Below, in pieces: positions 23,359 through 33,451 of a DNA stretch of 64,000 bases. The notes under the pieces are model-generated. The model made no database searches, was not told the DNA's origin, and saw nothing but the letters and a program-made list of their open reading frames with translations. Position 1 is the stretch's first letter. Every line of letters starts with the position of its first letter. The DNA lies in the NCBI GenBank assembly GCA_963920575.1, contig OY986965.1, positions 23,554,829 to 23,618,828 on the forward strand, written 5' to 3'. Position numbers and translations under genes: made by a program. Origin of the DNA: Narthecium ossifragum. Its lineage: Eukaryota > Streptophyta > Magnoliopsida > Dioscoreales > Nartheciaceae.

Positions 23359-24047
23359 ACCTCTGCGTACGTGCTAGAGCGCTGAGCCGCGATCAGATGC
23401 CTGAGCTCGGGCCTAAGCCCCCACTAGAACTGCTCAGCTCTGGCAAGAGGATCCGCCGACACCGCCTCGGCAAATCTGGCAAGTCTGGTGAACCTAGCCG
23501 CGTACTGAACTACCGACTGAGTACCCTAAGAAAGGGTCTGGTACTCACGGACAAGGGCCAAGCGCGCACTGCGGGGAAAGTACGCGTCGAGAAACGACGA
23601 ACGAAACACAGCCCACGATGGGTCACTCCCGTCCCGGGCGGCCTGGAAAGAGCGCCACCAGTCCAAAGCGTCCCCGTCGAGCTGGAACGCGACAAGTCTG
23701 ACCCGAACTCGGTCATCCTGGACGAACAGAGTGTCAAGGACGCGACTGACTCCCTCCTGCCAGTCGTCCACCACCGCTGGGTCGCCTCCAGTACCGCTGA
23801 ACCTAGGAGGGTTCAGCCTCTGGAAGTCGACCACCGCTGTCGCAACAGCATGCTGGTCGAGTGGAGCAGAGACCTCCTCGGCGATGAACGAAGCATCCTC
23901 CTCCAGCACGACCTCAATCCTCGGCTCTGGCTCTCGTGCAGGTACACGGGGCACGGCTGTGTTGGCCCCTAAGGCCCGTCGGGCAGCGCGCTGGTCATGC
24001 GCGGTACCCTGACCCAACACTGGACAGCTAGCTCTGCTCCCTGGCAT
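23359..24047 (-). pseudogene. gag N-terminal half (Tekay-like)
   Basis: I take the ATG at 24045-24047 as the start (MPGSRASCPVLGQG), because the upstream residues read through the leader. The capsid core is recognisable: LNPPRFSGTGGDPAVVDDW, LDGDALDWWRSF and FRSSFLDAYFP. Two TAG stops interrupt it, at 23526-23528 and 23424-23426. Beyond the second the frame reads the conserved RHLIAAQRSSTY segment and is then cut by the solo LTR insertion at 23354. Gag would form the intracellular virus-like particle. Confidence 0.84.
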
Positions 24048-24231
24048 CTGCACGTTTATCTGAGACGACAAGTGTCCACCCGTAAGAAAACAAAACACAA
24101 TAGCAATCAATAAAATAAAAGCATAACACATATGAGCACAGTCAAGCACACATGGATGCTCTACTCCTAAAACTATCCCAAACCGCGCTCAAAACCTCAA
24201 AGCCTAATCCTATCCCTGGGACCTACAGCCT

Positions 24232-24243
24232 GCTCTGATACCA
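24232..24243 (-). promoter_or_regulatory. Primer-binding site (initiator tRNA-Met) of the Tekay-like element
   Basis: On the minus strand TGGTATCAGAGC lies three bases inside the 5' LTR end. It is the well-known site complementary to the 3' end of plant initiator tRNA-Met. Confidence 0.9.
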
Positions 24244-24246
24244 AGT

Positions 24247-26624
24247 TGTCACACCCCGACCCAGAAAAGCCATCCAGGACGGGGCGTGTGGGTCCTATCA
24301 CAATTTAACTCCAATCGGCGCGATACAAAGCGGAAAAGACGGATAATTATAAACAGTTATATTCCATAGGCGAAACAGATTCAATTATAATATAACATCA
24401 AGTTGTACAATTTCAAAGTTCCAATATACAGATTTATACAACATCCCAAAAGTCCTCAAAATGATACAACATATACATATATATATCAAAAGGGGTACAA
24501 CAGTTAATCCTCCAGCAACCTCAAGCGCCTCTGGATGTGCTCGCACCGCCGAAGGCCGATCCGGTCGGCTCCACTGACGAAGAACTGCCGCATGCACTTG
24601 CAAACGCAGCCCGGGTAGGAGTGAGCGATAAGCTCAGTAGGGTTCTACTCTACGGCACACTGAAAGGAGGAAAACAACAACAGTGTTGTCTCCCAGCCTA
24701 AGTCTAACGGATGCCACGGGTCCCATAACCCAGTTGATGTCCCAAGGGCTCTTGTCATGAAACCTCTCTCCTGAACAAGTTAGCAAGAGGCCAAGGAACA
24801 TTAACATGCAAGATCACCCTTCCCAAGCTGGAATACCAAGCCTTGGGGAACCACGTCGGCAACGCATCAACATCCATCCTTAGCACTTTGCTTTGGAAGA
24901 CAACAAGACCTCTAAACCTCAACACTTATCAGAGTCAACTAACGTGAATCCTCAAAAGACATGAGACTTGATCAAACAATCACACCCTACTCCTGACTAC
25001 CCATCCACGGTCCTAAGGCTAGATCCGAGCTACCCGAGAGCCTCAGATCGGTGACCTAAACCATCGCCCGCCTAACCTCAAATGCCTCTAATTCATACAA
25101 TGCATGAGCCTAGGCAAACATCTATACTAGATGTCTCTACATGCCACATCAACAGTTATAAGTTTCACAGATATACAATAGCCCTCGGCACTCACCGGCA
25201 AGAGGCTAAGGTTCCACAATTTCTCATTAGCTAGCACTCATAGCTGGCTAATGGCTAAGTATACCGCTGAGCAATTAACTACATCCAACATGTATTTAAA
25301 GGCAAGCCATAACATCGATTTACTCAAGGAAAATCAACATGCAATCCAAACCTTATTCTCAATGGAAATCCCTTGAAAACTTCATGAAATCCACCCACAT
25401 ACTTCCCAACATACTTAGATACTAATCACCCATCAAAACCATCCAAGAAATACCAGAAAACCAAGTTCAAAGGGTCACGGACGATGTCACGGTCGATCCG
25501 GAGATCGACCGTGAGGCCACGGACGATACCACAGTCGATCCGGCGATCGACCGTGAGACCCATGCGAAGAAAACCAAGGGTGACGGTCAATCCACCCATC
25601 GACCCTGAGAAGCTCAAAACCAAACAGCGCCTGACGGTCGATGCGACGGTCAACCGTCAGGTAAGAGGCAAAAAGGGAAGATTCCGCGGTCGATCCATGC
25701 ATCGACCCTGGGAAGCTAAAATCCCGACAGAGCCCGACGGTCGACTGCCAGGCCCAGAAAGGGTAAAATGATACTTGACGGTCGATGCACCGATCGACCG
25801 TCGAGCCTCTGGCACAGTTCTTCAGAACAGTGCCGGAAATCTAATTTCTTGGATTTCAAGGGTCAAATCAAGATAGAATAAGATGAGATTTTGTAAGCAA
25901 GTGTATTTAGCAATGGGGAAACTAATGGAGTGATGAAATCCAGTTTTCGACGGTTAAATCTCCTATCTAGGTCCAAATGGACGAAAACCGACAAAACGGC
26001 GATAATACGGAAACCAACCGTTAGAATACGGAAAAACAGCGTAGGAATATCGGAAATGGACAACATCACATGCACACAGAGTTACACAGCTTTCTAACAT
26101 GTATTCCTACAGCGAAAGCACATAAAACCTATCCTAGGAGAACCCGATCCAAGGATCGAGGTAGAAACACCTACTTGAGCAAGTAGGGTAGCTCCTCCAC
26201 GCGTCCCACCAGCCGAGCCGCCAAGATCCAAGCTCCGAAAGCCGAAGTCTCCAACCCTAGCTCAGCCGAAGGAGAGAGAGAAGAGAAAACGACAGGAGAA
26301 GAAGAGAAGGAAAGAGAAGAAAGGGACAGGGCTTTTATAGAAAATCCAGATCTATCTCAACCGTCCGATTCGATCTTTCCCGATCGAGCTCCGATCCTCC
26401 GATCGGACGCACCCTAGGGGTTCTAATCAAACACATACATTAATCAAAGGCAGTGTGTGGAACGCGGGTGTGAAACCGACCACCAGAGGGCATATTTACC
26501 AAAATGCCCCCGGGGTCCAAACCGCCACACGATCGCCCGATCGTGCCCGACACGGAACCAAACCAACAGGAAACCGGCTCTCGACCCACGCGGTCTAGCC
26601 AGGTCAGAGGGACGGGCCCTCACA
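24247..26624 (-). repeat. 5' LTR of the Tekay-like element (2378 bp)
   Basis: On the minus strand it runs TGTGAGGGCCC (26624) to GGGGTGTGACA (24247). It contains a TATA box (CTATAAAAG on minus, 26332-26340) and the hairpin array 25489-25803, which would lie in the transcribed part some 500 bp downstream of the TATA box. Confidence 0.92.
25489..25803. repeat. GGTCGATC/GATCGACC hairpin array, right LTR
   Basis: Same array as at 15704-16054. The first two hairpins are again 42 bp apart (25489 and 25531). Relative to the left LTR it lacks one 12-bp unit near 25637 and two (24 bp) near 25740, so it evolves by whole-unit loss or gain. Confidence 0.85.
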
Positions 26625-27851
26625 CTTGTCAACCGTTTGGTCATAATTTTCCCAAGAAAAAATATGGAAAAGATATGAGGAGTCTTAGGGAGACATAGTT
26701 CAAAGACTATTAGTAGCTTGAATACAATGTATCAAAGGATGCGGCGTATTGTTTATGGTGTTATTTGTTTAGGAAATCTCAAGGAGAACAAGTCAGAGGA
26801 GATGTGTTTACATGTACATGATTCAATAATTGGAAAAAGACAATAGAAAAATTTGGTGAACATGTTGGTGCCCATAATAGTTTTCAGAATGAAGCTAGAG
26901 AAAAATGAAATGAACTAGTTTTCACAATGAACTAGTTTAAATATGGAGTAGTGAAGGAACGGTTGCAGGATTTGAGGGAGACAAAATGGAATGAATTTTT
27001 GGAAGAAGTCGAAACTTTTTGTGTCGATAATTCTATTAGTATACCAAATATGGAAGATATTATACCAACTCGCAGTTGTTCGAGGCGTGGAGGGCAAAAT
27101 ATTACTTATATGCACCATTTTCGTGTTGAAGTGTTTTTCCAAGTTATTGATTTCATCGCTCAAGAGATGAATCATCGTTTCACGGAAGTAAGTACGGAGT
27201 TACTTATTTACATAGCATGCCTTGATCCAAGAAACTCATTCTCAGCATTTGACTATGCTAAGTTATGTCGTCTTGCTGAACTTTATGAAGAGGATTTCAC
27301 AGCAGCTGATCGTATGATCCTTAGAGATCAGCTTAACACCTACATTATAGATGTTAGAAGAAATGATGATTTTTCTGGACTTCAAGATATTGGAAGTCTT
27401 GCTGTAAAGATGGTTGAGACTAGAAAAAATGCTCTATTTCCATTTGTTTATCTTCTTATTGAGTTGGCATTGGTCTTATCAGTTGCGACTGCAACCGTTG
27501 AGAGAGTCTTCTATTCGATGAAGATTGTCAAGTCTGATTTATGTAATAAGATGGGAGATGATTGGATGAATGATTGCATGGTGGTATACATCGAGCGGGA
27601 AATTTTTGAAACTATTGAGAACGAAGTCATTTTGCAACGTTTTCAAAAAATGCAAAAGCGTAGGATCCAACTTCAACCTCTCAATCGCAGCACATAGTAC
27701 GGTACGTATATTTTAATATTTGTATTATTTTTATTTTTTAATGTTTGATATTGTAATTCTAAAGTATTTTTTGCATTACTTAAAAGAAAAAAAATTGATA
27801 ATTTTGTTTTAGATTTTGCCCCCCTTAAATCTCATCATGGTTCCGCCACTG
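26625..27851 (+). pseudogene. hAT-family transposon remnant (TTF zinc finger and hAT dimerisation domain)
   Basis: From 26630 the frame reads FGHNFPKKKYGKDMRSLRET, a TTF-type zinc-finger motif, then KDAAYCLWCYLF, interrupted by several stops. At about 26910-26950 it jumps to the C-terminal part, an open frame 26951-27697. This ends in the hAT dimerisation region (LLIELALVLSVATATVERVF; MGDDWMNDCMVVYIE). The central catalytic part is therefore deleted. The right end near 27838-27851 reads TGGTTCCGCCACTG, matching the CAGTGGCGGA-type terminal repeat common in this group. The next 8 bases, ATAGAGAG, could be the target duplication, but the left end is outside the window. N-terminal coding sequence is displaced by the Tekay-like insertion. 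Confidence 0.8.
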
Positions 27852-29096
27852 ATAGAGAGCAAGAGAGAGCATCTGCGTGAGAGCGAGAGAGATGAGAGAC
27901 TGGGCGCATCGTCTTCGAGAGGGCCCTCGCCTGCAAGATTATCCGCTCCAACACCGACGGCTATTTCATTCTCTTCCTACACGTCCAAATCCCCCATGAA
28001 GATGGTTTCCTCTAATCTCTCTGAACACTTCCTTCTTTTACCTATTTCTCCTCTAATTCTCTATGTGATTTAGTTCCGGTTACTTTGTATCATATAGATC
28101 CATTGAACTATTTGATTTTTGGATGCACGAATAATGATTTTCAATTTTTTGAAGTTTAACTCCTATTAAACATCCGTCTCATCTTATAAGGGGCTAGGGC
28201 TTGATAAAACTGACATTAGACGGCCATAATCTCTTCAATCCAAGGGTGGTAAAAGCATTCCCAATATATTCCCTATCCCTAAATTTAAGAAATATGATCA
28301 GAATTTGTCATCCAACAGATTCCCTATCCCTATNNNNNNNNNNNNNNNNNNNNNNNNNNNNNNNNNNNNNNNNNNNNNNNNNNNNNNNNNNNNNNNNNNN
28401 NNNNNNNNNNNNNNNNNNNNNNNNNNNNNNNNNNNNNNNNNNNNNNNNNNNNNNNNNNNNNNNNNNNNNNNNNNNNNNNNNNNNNNNNNNNNNNNNNNNN
28501 NNNNNNNNNNNNNNNNNNNNNNNNNNNNNNNNNAAACACGTAATTAGAATTCGGATGATGAATTAGGGAGTAAGAAACTTCCTTAAGTTATTTGTTTTTG
28601 AAGTTCCTTTATGCCTATGTAGATGAATAAATTGCTATTAAACATCAGTCTTTTGGTTTTTAGAGATGACATAGATGAACAATTTGAAATTTGAATGCAA
28701 TTTTTTTAAATTTTAAACTTAGCATGATATTAAATATATTAAAGATATTATTATATTGTCGTATCCTCGTAGTATCTGTATCCTAATTTTTCAAGAATTG
28801 TCATATCAGAGTGTCCGTATTGTATTGTACCTGTGCCCAGTACCCGTATCTATGCTGCCTAGATCGATAGTTTTATCGATGATTTTTATGGTTTTATTGA
28901 TGGCAACTGCTGAAAATTAGAAGAACTCTTTTCTTGAAATTTTTATTCTCAGAATTAAACTCTCCTTGTTTAATATGTAGCGGCGACGATGGAGGGTACC
29001 ATGGCTACATTGGAGGGTCTGGTGCTACGGTGGCAGTCGGAGCCAGGAGGGCGGCGGCAGTTGGGGGTCTAGGAAGGATAAGGAGGTTGAGAAATT
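27852..29096. other. Spacer with assembly gap
   Basis: GA-rich and mixed sequence without a supported gene. A GC-rich patch at about 27890-28010 could be read as IVFERALACKIIRSNTDGYF and may be an exon fragment, but I cannot identify it. Positions 28334-28533 are N. AT-rich sequence continues to about 28970, then a G-rich patch. Confidence 0.5.
28334..28533. other. Assembly gap (200 N)
   Basis: Exactly 200 unknown bases, a conventional scaffold gap size. Sequence order or distance across it is not certain. ORFs drawn through it are artefacts. Confidence 0.99.
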
Positions 29097-29271
29097 GAGG
29101 GGTTGTTTGGCGACCGGATTATAACAAGGGTGGAGGCCAATGAGGCCTCGTTGGCCACCGACAGAGTATCACATGTCGTTGGCCAACGAGAGTGGAGGGG
29201 TAGATTTAGGGTGGGGGTTTGTAGAGGGTGGAGGCTATATCCGGGTGCCAAATCCGGTCACCAAATAGGGC
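29097..29271. mobile_element. Possible small inverted-repeat element (MITE-like)
   Basis: GGTTGTTTGGCGACCGGATT at about 29101 and AATCCGGTCACCAAATAGGG at about 29250 are imperfect inverted repeats bounding about 170 bp. Between them 29135-29156 is a near-perfect 22-bp palindrome centred on AGGCCT. No target duplication is convincing. Confidence 0.45.
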
Positions 29272-29853
29272 ATGAAGGTATTCCATCTATGTCAAATTTG
29301 ACTTTATGTCTTACCTTATTCGTTTGGTTTAGTCTTGAATAATACGTTTGATGATCTTTGAAATTTGGGGTCTATTGAAGATCCATACAATTTGCATGCA
29401 CAAAATTCAAAACCATGCAATTTGCACGGGGATCCGCTAGTCTCTTATATATAGGAGGATTAGTGCCCCCGCCACGTGACACGATTATAACCAACCATTC
29501 TCTTTCTATATATTTCTCTCTCCACTAACTCCCTTATCCCTCTCTCCATCGTTAGATTACTCAAGTCATAATCACAAAGAAATAACCTCATTCCTCTCAT
29601 AAGATGCACCATGCCTTATAAGATTGATGGTTATAGGTTAACCATTTTACTATATCCTGTGTGAAGGTAGTTATCCTGCTTGAGGAGGCGAATAATGGAA
29701 AGGAGGAAAGTTAGCGAGGGGAGAGAGGGGTTAGTGGAGGAGAGGGTTACAAGGGCCCACTATTTAACTTATACGGCAACCAAATGGAGCGTTATTTTTC
29801 GGATTTATTGACTAGAAAAGCATGTTACCATTCAATCCCCGTTTCAGCATTCA

Positions 29854-29889
<36 letters not shown>

Positions 29890-30607
29890 GCATTTTTTTA
29901 TCACCATAAATTAGTATTTTTCGCCTTAACCTTTATAATCACCTGCTTTTAATTGTCCCACTTTTCCTTTCCAACCAATATCAGATTGCTGTTTCTTTCA
30001 ACTAAAGACAAACGCACCGACTTTCTCAGTCCTTTGGGCCAAATCCAAAATAAAAAAAGAAAACCCAGATCCTATAATTCCTATAATTCAAGTAGGCTAC
30101 TGAAGGACGAAATAGAACAATTGTCAAGAGATCATTGAAAAAAACAGGACTATTTAAATCGTTTCAAAGCGATCATTCCGATAACTTCGATAGAAACTGA
30201 GCATTTCAAACAAAAACTATGTCCAAAAATCATAAACTTTTAGGTGGCAAAGAACCCAAAGAAAAATCTTAAATTATCCTTCTTTTATTTATGATCAAAA
30301 AGTTTTTGGAGTTTTCCTTAACGCTGAAGTCCGTGACTTGTAAGAGCAAAGTTGTTACCGGGATATGAAGTTATCAAACGACTCGCTTGCTCCCACAGGA
30401 ACCGGAACCACCGCCGCTGGCCGCAGCGCCGCCCCCACCGCCACATTCGACGCCCGGCTTTCCCGGCCCATTAGCTGTCAGTCACCCGCTATACTATTAT
30501 TCAAAACCCTCCTCCAGCCTCGATCTTTGCCATGATTCACCTCACATGACCCGAACCCCTATCCCTCCTTATCTCTCCTCTCTTGCTCGCCTCTGCTCTC
30601 TTCCGGC
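29272..30607. other. Spacer and upstream region of the F-box gene
   Basis: AT-rich sequence holds a TC dinucleotide microsatellite (about 29858-29884) and no supported gene. From about 30390 it becomes C-rich, consistent with the 5' untranslated and promoter-proximal sequence of the following gene. No clear TATA box was assigned. Confidence 0.5.
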
Positions 30608-31846
30608 ATGGCCGAGACCGGCAAGGCTCGCCGGCTCTCTTGGCTCGTCAAGTCCTGCCTGCCCGACCCCCGCCGTGAAACTGCCCAACCCACCTCCATA
30701 AAGCCCCCCCTCCAAGCTGTATCCACGGTGGTTCACGGTGGCCGGGACCCTTTGATCTGCTCCCTCCCCGATGATCTCCTCCTCGAGTGCCTATCTAGAG
30801 TTCCCGTCTCCTCTCTCGCTTCGCTTCGTCTCGTATGCCGCCGCTTTCAAGACCTTGTGGACTCCCAGCCCTTCCTAGACCTCCGCCGCTCCCAAGGCCG
30901 ACTCCGCCTGGCGATCCATGCCCTCGCTGTCTCCGACCTCGGCCTCCTCCTAACCGGCGCCGTCACCGATGCTTCGGCTGCTACTTGGGCGATCTCCGCG
31001 GCGACGATACCCCATGAGATCCCGGATGGATCCTTCTCCCACGCGCGTGCCGTCGCCCTCGGCCGCTCGATCTATCTCATCGGCCGCGGCGCCACTCTCC
31101 GCTACGACGCGTGGACTGGCGTCGTCGCTCCTTGCGCTCCCACGCTATTCTCTCGAAAGAAGTTCGCCGCCGCCGCTGTCGCGGGCCGGATCTACGTAGC
31201 CGGGGGCGCGGCCCGGACCTCCGCCGTCGAGGAGTATGACCCCGATACGGACACGTGGCGCACGGTGGGCGACGCTCCAGTCCGCCGCTATGGCTGCGTC
31301 GGCGCGGCGACGGGTGGGGTCTTCTATCTCATCGGCGGCCTCCGGGTGGGGGTACGGGAGGAGTTGGGAAGGCTGGATGCGCACGTGTGTGCGGGGTCGA
31401 TGGACGCGTACGACACAGTGACGAAGGTGTGGGTGAGGGGCGGCCGTGCGGGCGTGGTGCCAGGCGGCGGTTGTGTCGTCGGAGCGTGCGGGGCGGGGCC
31501 GCACGTGTACGTGCTGGCGAGCCACGCGGTGGAGGTGTCGTTCTGGAGGTGGGAAGCCGGGAGGAGAAGAGGGGGCGGCGCAGGGGAGTGGGCGCGGCTC
31601 GAGCCGCCGCCGTTGCCTGGACGGCTCGGGCTCGGCGGCGCGGTGCGGTTCAGCTGCACCGCGGTGGGGGAGGATAAGGTGGTGGCGCTGGCACACGTGT
31701 CGACCGGGGAGTCGGGGAGAAGGGCCGCCGGGGCGTCGGTAGAGGGGGCGGTGCTGGTTTACAACATCGGGGAGGGCGAGTGGAAACGCGGGCCGGACTT
31801 GCCGCCGGGGTTCCGCCGCGCCGCGTTCGCCACTGTTGAGTGCTAA
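30608..31846 (+). CDS. F-box/kelch-repeat protein, single exon
   Basis: A complete 412-codon GC-rich ORF with a good start context (GGCATGGCC). The F-box spans about residues 49-93 (LICSLPDDLLLECLSRVP, SSLASLRLVCRRFQDLV), the SKP1-binding module of SCF ubiquitin ligases. Kelch-type repeats follow at about 146-180, 186-222 (RIYVAGGAARTSAVEEYDP; DTWRTV) and 226-276 (VFYLIGGLRV; SMDAYD; KVW). Weaker blades run to the C-terminus (VLVYNIGEGEWKRGPDLPPG). By family knowledge it would be the substrate-recognition subunit of an E3 ligase in nucleus or cytosol; the substrate is unknown. There are no stops or frameshifts. It is the only intact host gene in the window. Antisense and out-of-frame ORFs over it are by-products of high GC. 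Confidence 0.92.
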   Translation: MAETGKARRLSWLVKSCLPDPRRETAQPTSIKPPLQAVSTVVHGGRDPLICSLPDDLLLECLSRVPVSSLASLRLVCRRFQDLVDSQPFLDLRRSQGRLRLAIHALAVSDLGLLLTGAVTDASAATWAISAATIPHEIPDGSFSHARAVALGRSIYLIGRGATLRYDAWTGVVAPCAPTLFSRKKFAAAAVAGRIYVAGGAARTSAVEEYDPDTDTWRTVGDAPVRRYGCVGAATGGVFYLIGGLRVGVREELGRLDAHVCAGSMDAYDTVTKVWVRGGRAGVVPGGGCVVGACGAGPHVYVLASHAVEVSFWRWEAGRRRGGGAGEWARLEPPPLPGRLGLGGAVRFSCTAVGEDKVVALAHVSTGESGRRAAGASVEGAVLVYNIGEGEWKRGPDLPPGFRRAAFATVEC

Positions 31847-32883
31847 GCGGGACAGAAGTACCGGCGGTCACAGGTAGGGTGGGCCGGGGGAACAGCTTGT
31901 GGATAGTGTTTGGACCGGCGGCTGATCGACACGTCGATTTAGTCACTGAAGAGTGCTGCAATAGCGGGGTGCAGAGTGGGTTCGGTGGGGGATAAGTTAT
32001 TAAGTTGTCTGGAGGGCGGAGAAGCAATTCTCGGTTATGTGAACCGTCGGATTGGGTTGAGGATCCCATGGCAAAGTGGAGAAGGAGGTGGGAATCTTTG
32101 TTTCAAATCAGGAACAGAGAAAATCACAGCCCTCCGGTGCTTATCAAGTAATCGAAAACGTGGAGATTATCTAAAACTGCTAATTTCTTATCTCACCAGA
32201 GGGAATAGCACAAATAGGGAAAAGAAAATGTTTGGTGAGGTGTATGGAATTCAACAGCTGATGTAATCTTATCTTTGAAGAGAATTCTTGCAAACAAATT
32301 TTCTAAGAAAGTGAGTAGGCCAACTTGTTAGCGTTCGGTGATGGTAATGGATTAGTCTTGGTCTAATCCGTGACTCCCTGAATTTGTTAGAATTGAAGAA
32401 CATTTGCTCCCCCTAAATTCAGGATTAACGGCTTAATTAATTAGAAGAATAAGCTTTCTAAAAAATGTTATTTGAAATGTGTGAAATTTATGTTCTTGTT
32501 TTCGATTTTGTTTTATAGATGTCAAGAAGCCACCCAAGGCTCAAGAGCTATGTCTGACTCCTATTGCGTGGCATAATAATAGAGGGCAATATGAGTATCT
32601 GTGGATCCATATAAGGCTTATCCAGTTGTTTGGATAAGCGACGGATCCGGAAAAAGGGAATCCGCATGGTGCCTCAAACAGAGCCGGCCGATCAATTTTG
32701 GAACTATAGATAAATAAATCAAATGAGGTCTTTAAATATTTACTAATCATAATTAATAAGAAAATTAAATTAATTAAATATGATAAGCTTATTTAAAAAT
32801 CATCCTTCTACTTTTTGAGTGTGAAAGTATTGATTAAATTTTTATATTCAAGTTTAGCTAATATATATTTTTCAATAGATAAC
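31847..32883. other. Spacer downstream of the F-box gene
   Basis: The 3' untranslated region is probably within the first few hundred bases. The rest is AT-rich without a supported gene. A short inverted repeat (GGATTAGTCTTGGTCTAATCC) is at about 32350, and GGATCC-rich sequence at about 32600-32650. Confidence 0.5.
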
Positions 32884-33051
32884 TGATAAGTCACAAAATA
32901 TACATAATTCACCCATTCAACTGGGCTTTGTTAGCTCTCAAGCAATGCATTTTTAATATCTTTTCTTATGGTTTCAGGTACAAGAGCTTACGAAGAGAGT
33001 TTCATTGATTTCGAACCAAAAGACATCAATTATACAGATTCAGCTTAATTC

Positions 33052-33380
33052 GGATCGATCCGGACAATTTGGATCGATCCAAGGACATTTTGGATCGATC
33101 CCGATCTTTTTCCAGAAGACCATATTTTTTATCCAATGTTGGATCGATCCGGTTTCTTAATGGATCGATCCAAATATCTCTTCCTAGAGAGATCGGTACA
33201 AAATGGATCGATCCAAAACGTCATGGGATCGATCCATATTTCTTTTCCCAAGAGCACGTATTCTTGGGTACAAATTGGATCGATCCACATTTAAATGGGA
33301 TCGATCCATATTTCCTTTCCACAGAAAGGTATGATCTTTTGCTCATCTTGAATCGATCCAATCTTACTTCGGATCGATCC
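33052..33380. repeat. GGATCGATCC palindromes in pairs exactly 21 bp apart
   Basis: Starts: 33052, 33071, 33092, 33141, 33162, 33205, 33226, 33277, 33298, 33350 (one mismatch) and 33371. Intra-pair distances are 21, 21, 21, 21 and 21; the extra first copy lies 19 bp before the second. Pair-to-pair distances are 64-73 bp. The 11-base spacers all differ in sequence. The array ends 64 bp before the TATA box. Confidence 0.95.
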
Positions 33381-33443
33381 AAGATCGCTGACGGTTATAA
33401 ATGGACGGCTCGGATCTAATCCGAGGATCCACGACTTGGGGTC

Positions 33444-33451
33444 TATAAATA
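33444..33451 (+). promoter_or_regulatory. TATA box of the Athila-type 5' LTR
   Basis: TATAAATA in a GTCTATAAATAGGGG context just downstream of the palindrome array, consistent with the LTR promoter. Confidence 0.7.

Larger units (their letters stand above)
14700..26624 (-). mobile_element. Tekay/Del-like chromovirus, nested host of the Tat element and of a solo LTR
   Basis: The right (5') LTR is 24247-26624. The left (3') LTR is 14700-16875 and lacks the part equivalent to 24247-24484, because the Tat element inserted there. The interior on the minus strand has a tRNA-iMet primer site, gag, protease, RT, RNase H, integrase and a C-terminal chromodomain-like segment, all in one frame once point stops are ignored. 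A solo LTR splits gag. The element sits in a hAT transposon: TTF zinc-finger coding sequence begins directly at 26625. Its own target duplication cannot be checked because the left end lies outside the window. Confidence 0.9.

Noticed and set aside
27890..28073. Possible exon reading IVFERALACKIIRSNTDGYF
   Set aside because: Short, no recognised family, no splice context established, and adjacent to an assembly gap.
28201..28566. ORFs running through the N gap
   Set aside because: They exist only because N was read as open sequence.
31145..31696. 183-codon antisense ORF over the F-box gene
   Set aside because: A Pro/Arg/His-rich shadow of a GC-rich coding strand, with no domain.
33052..33380. 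CRISPR-like array (short repeat, constant spacer)
   Set aside because: The repeat is a 10-bp palindrome with alternating spacings inside a plant LTR and there are no cas genes; it is better described as paired regulatory or hairpin motifs.
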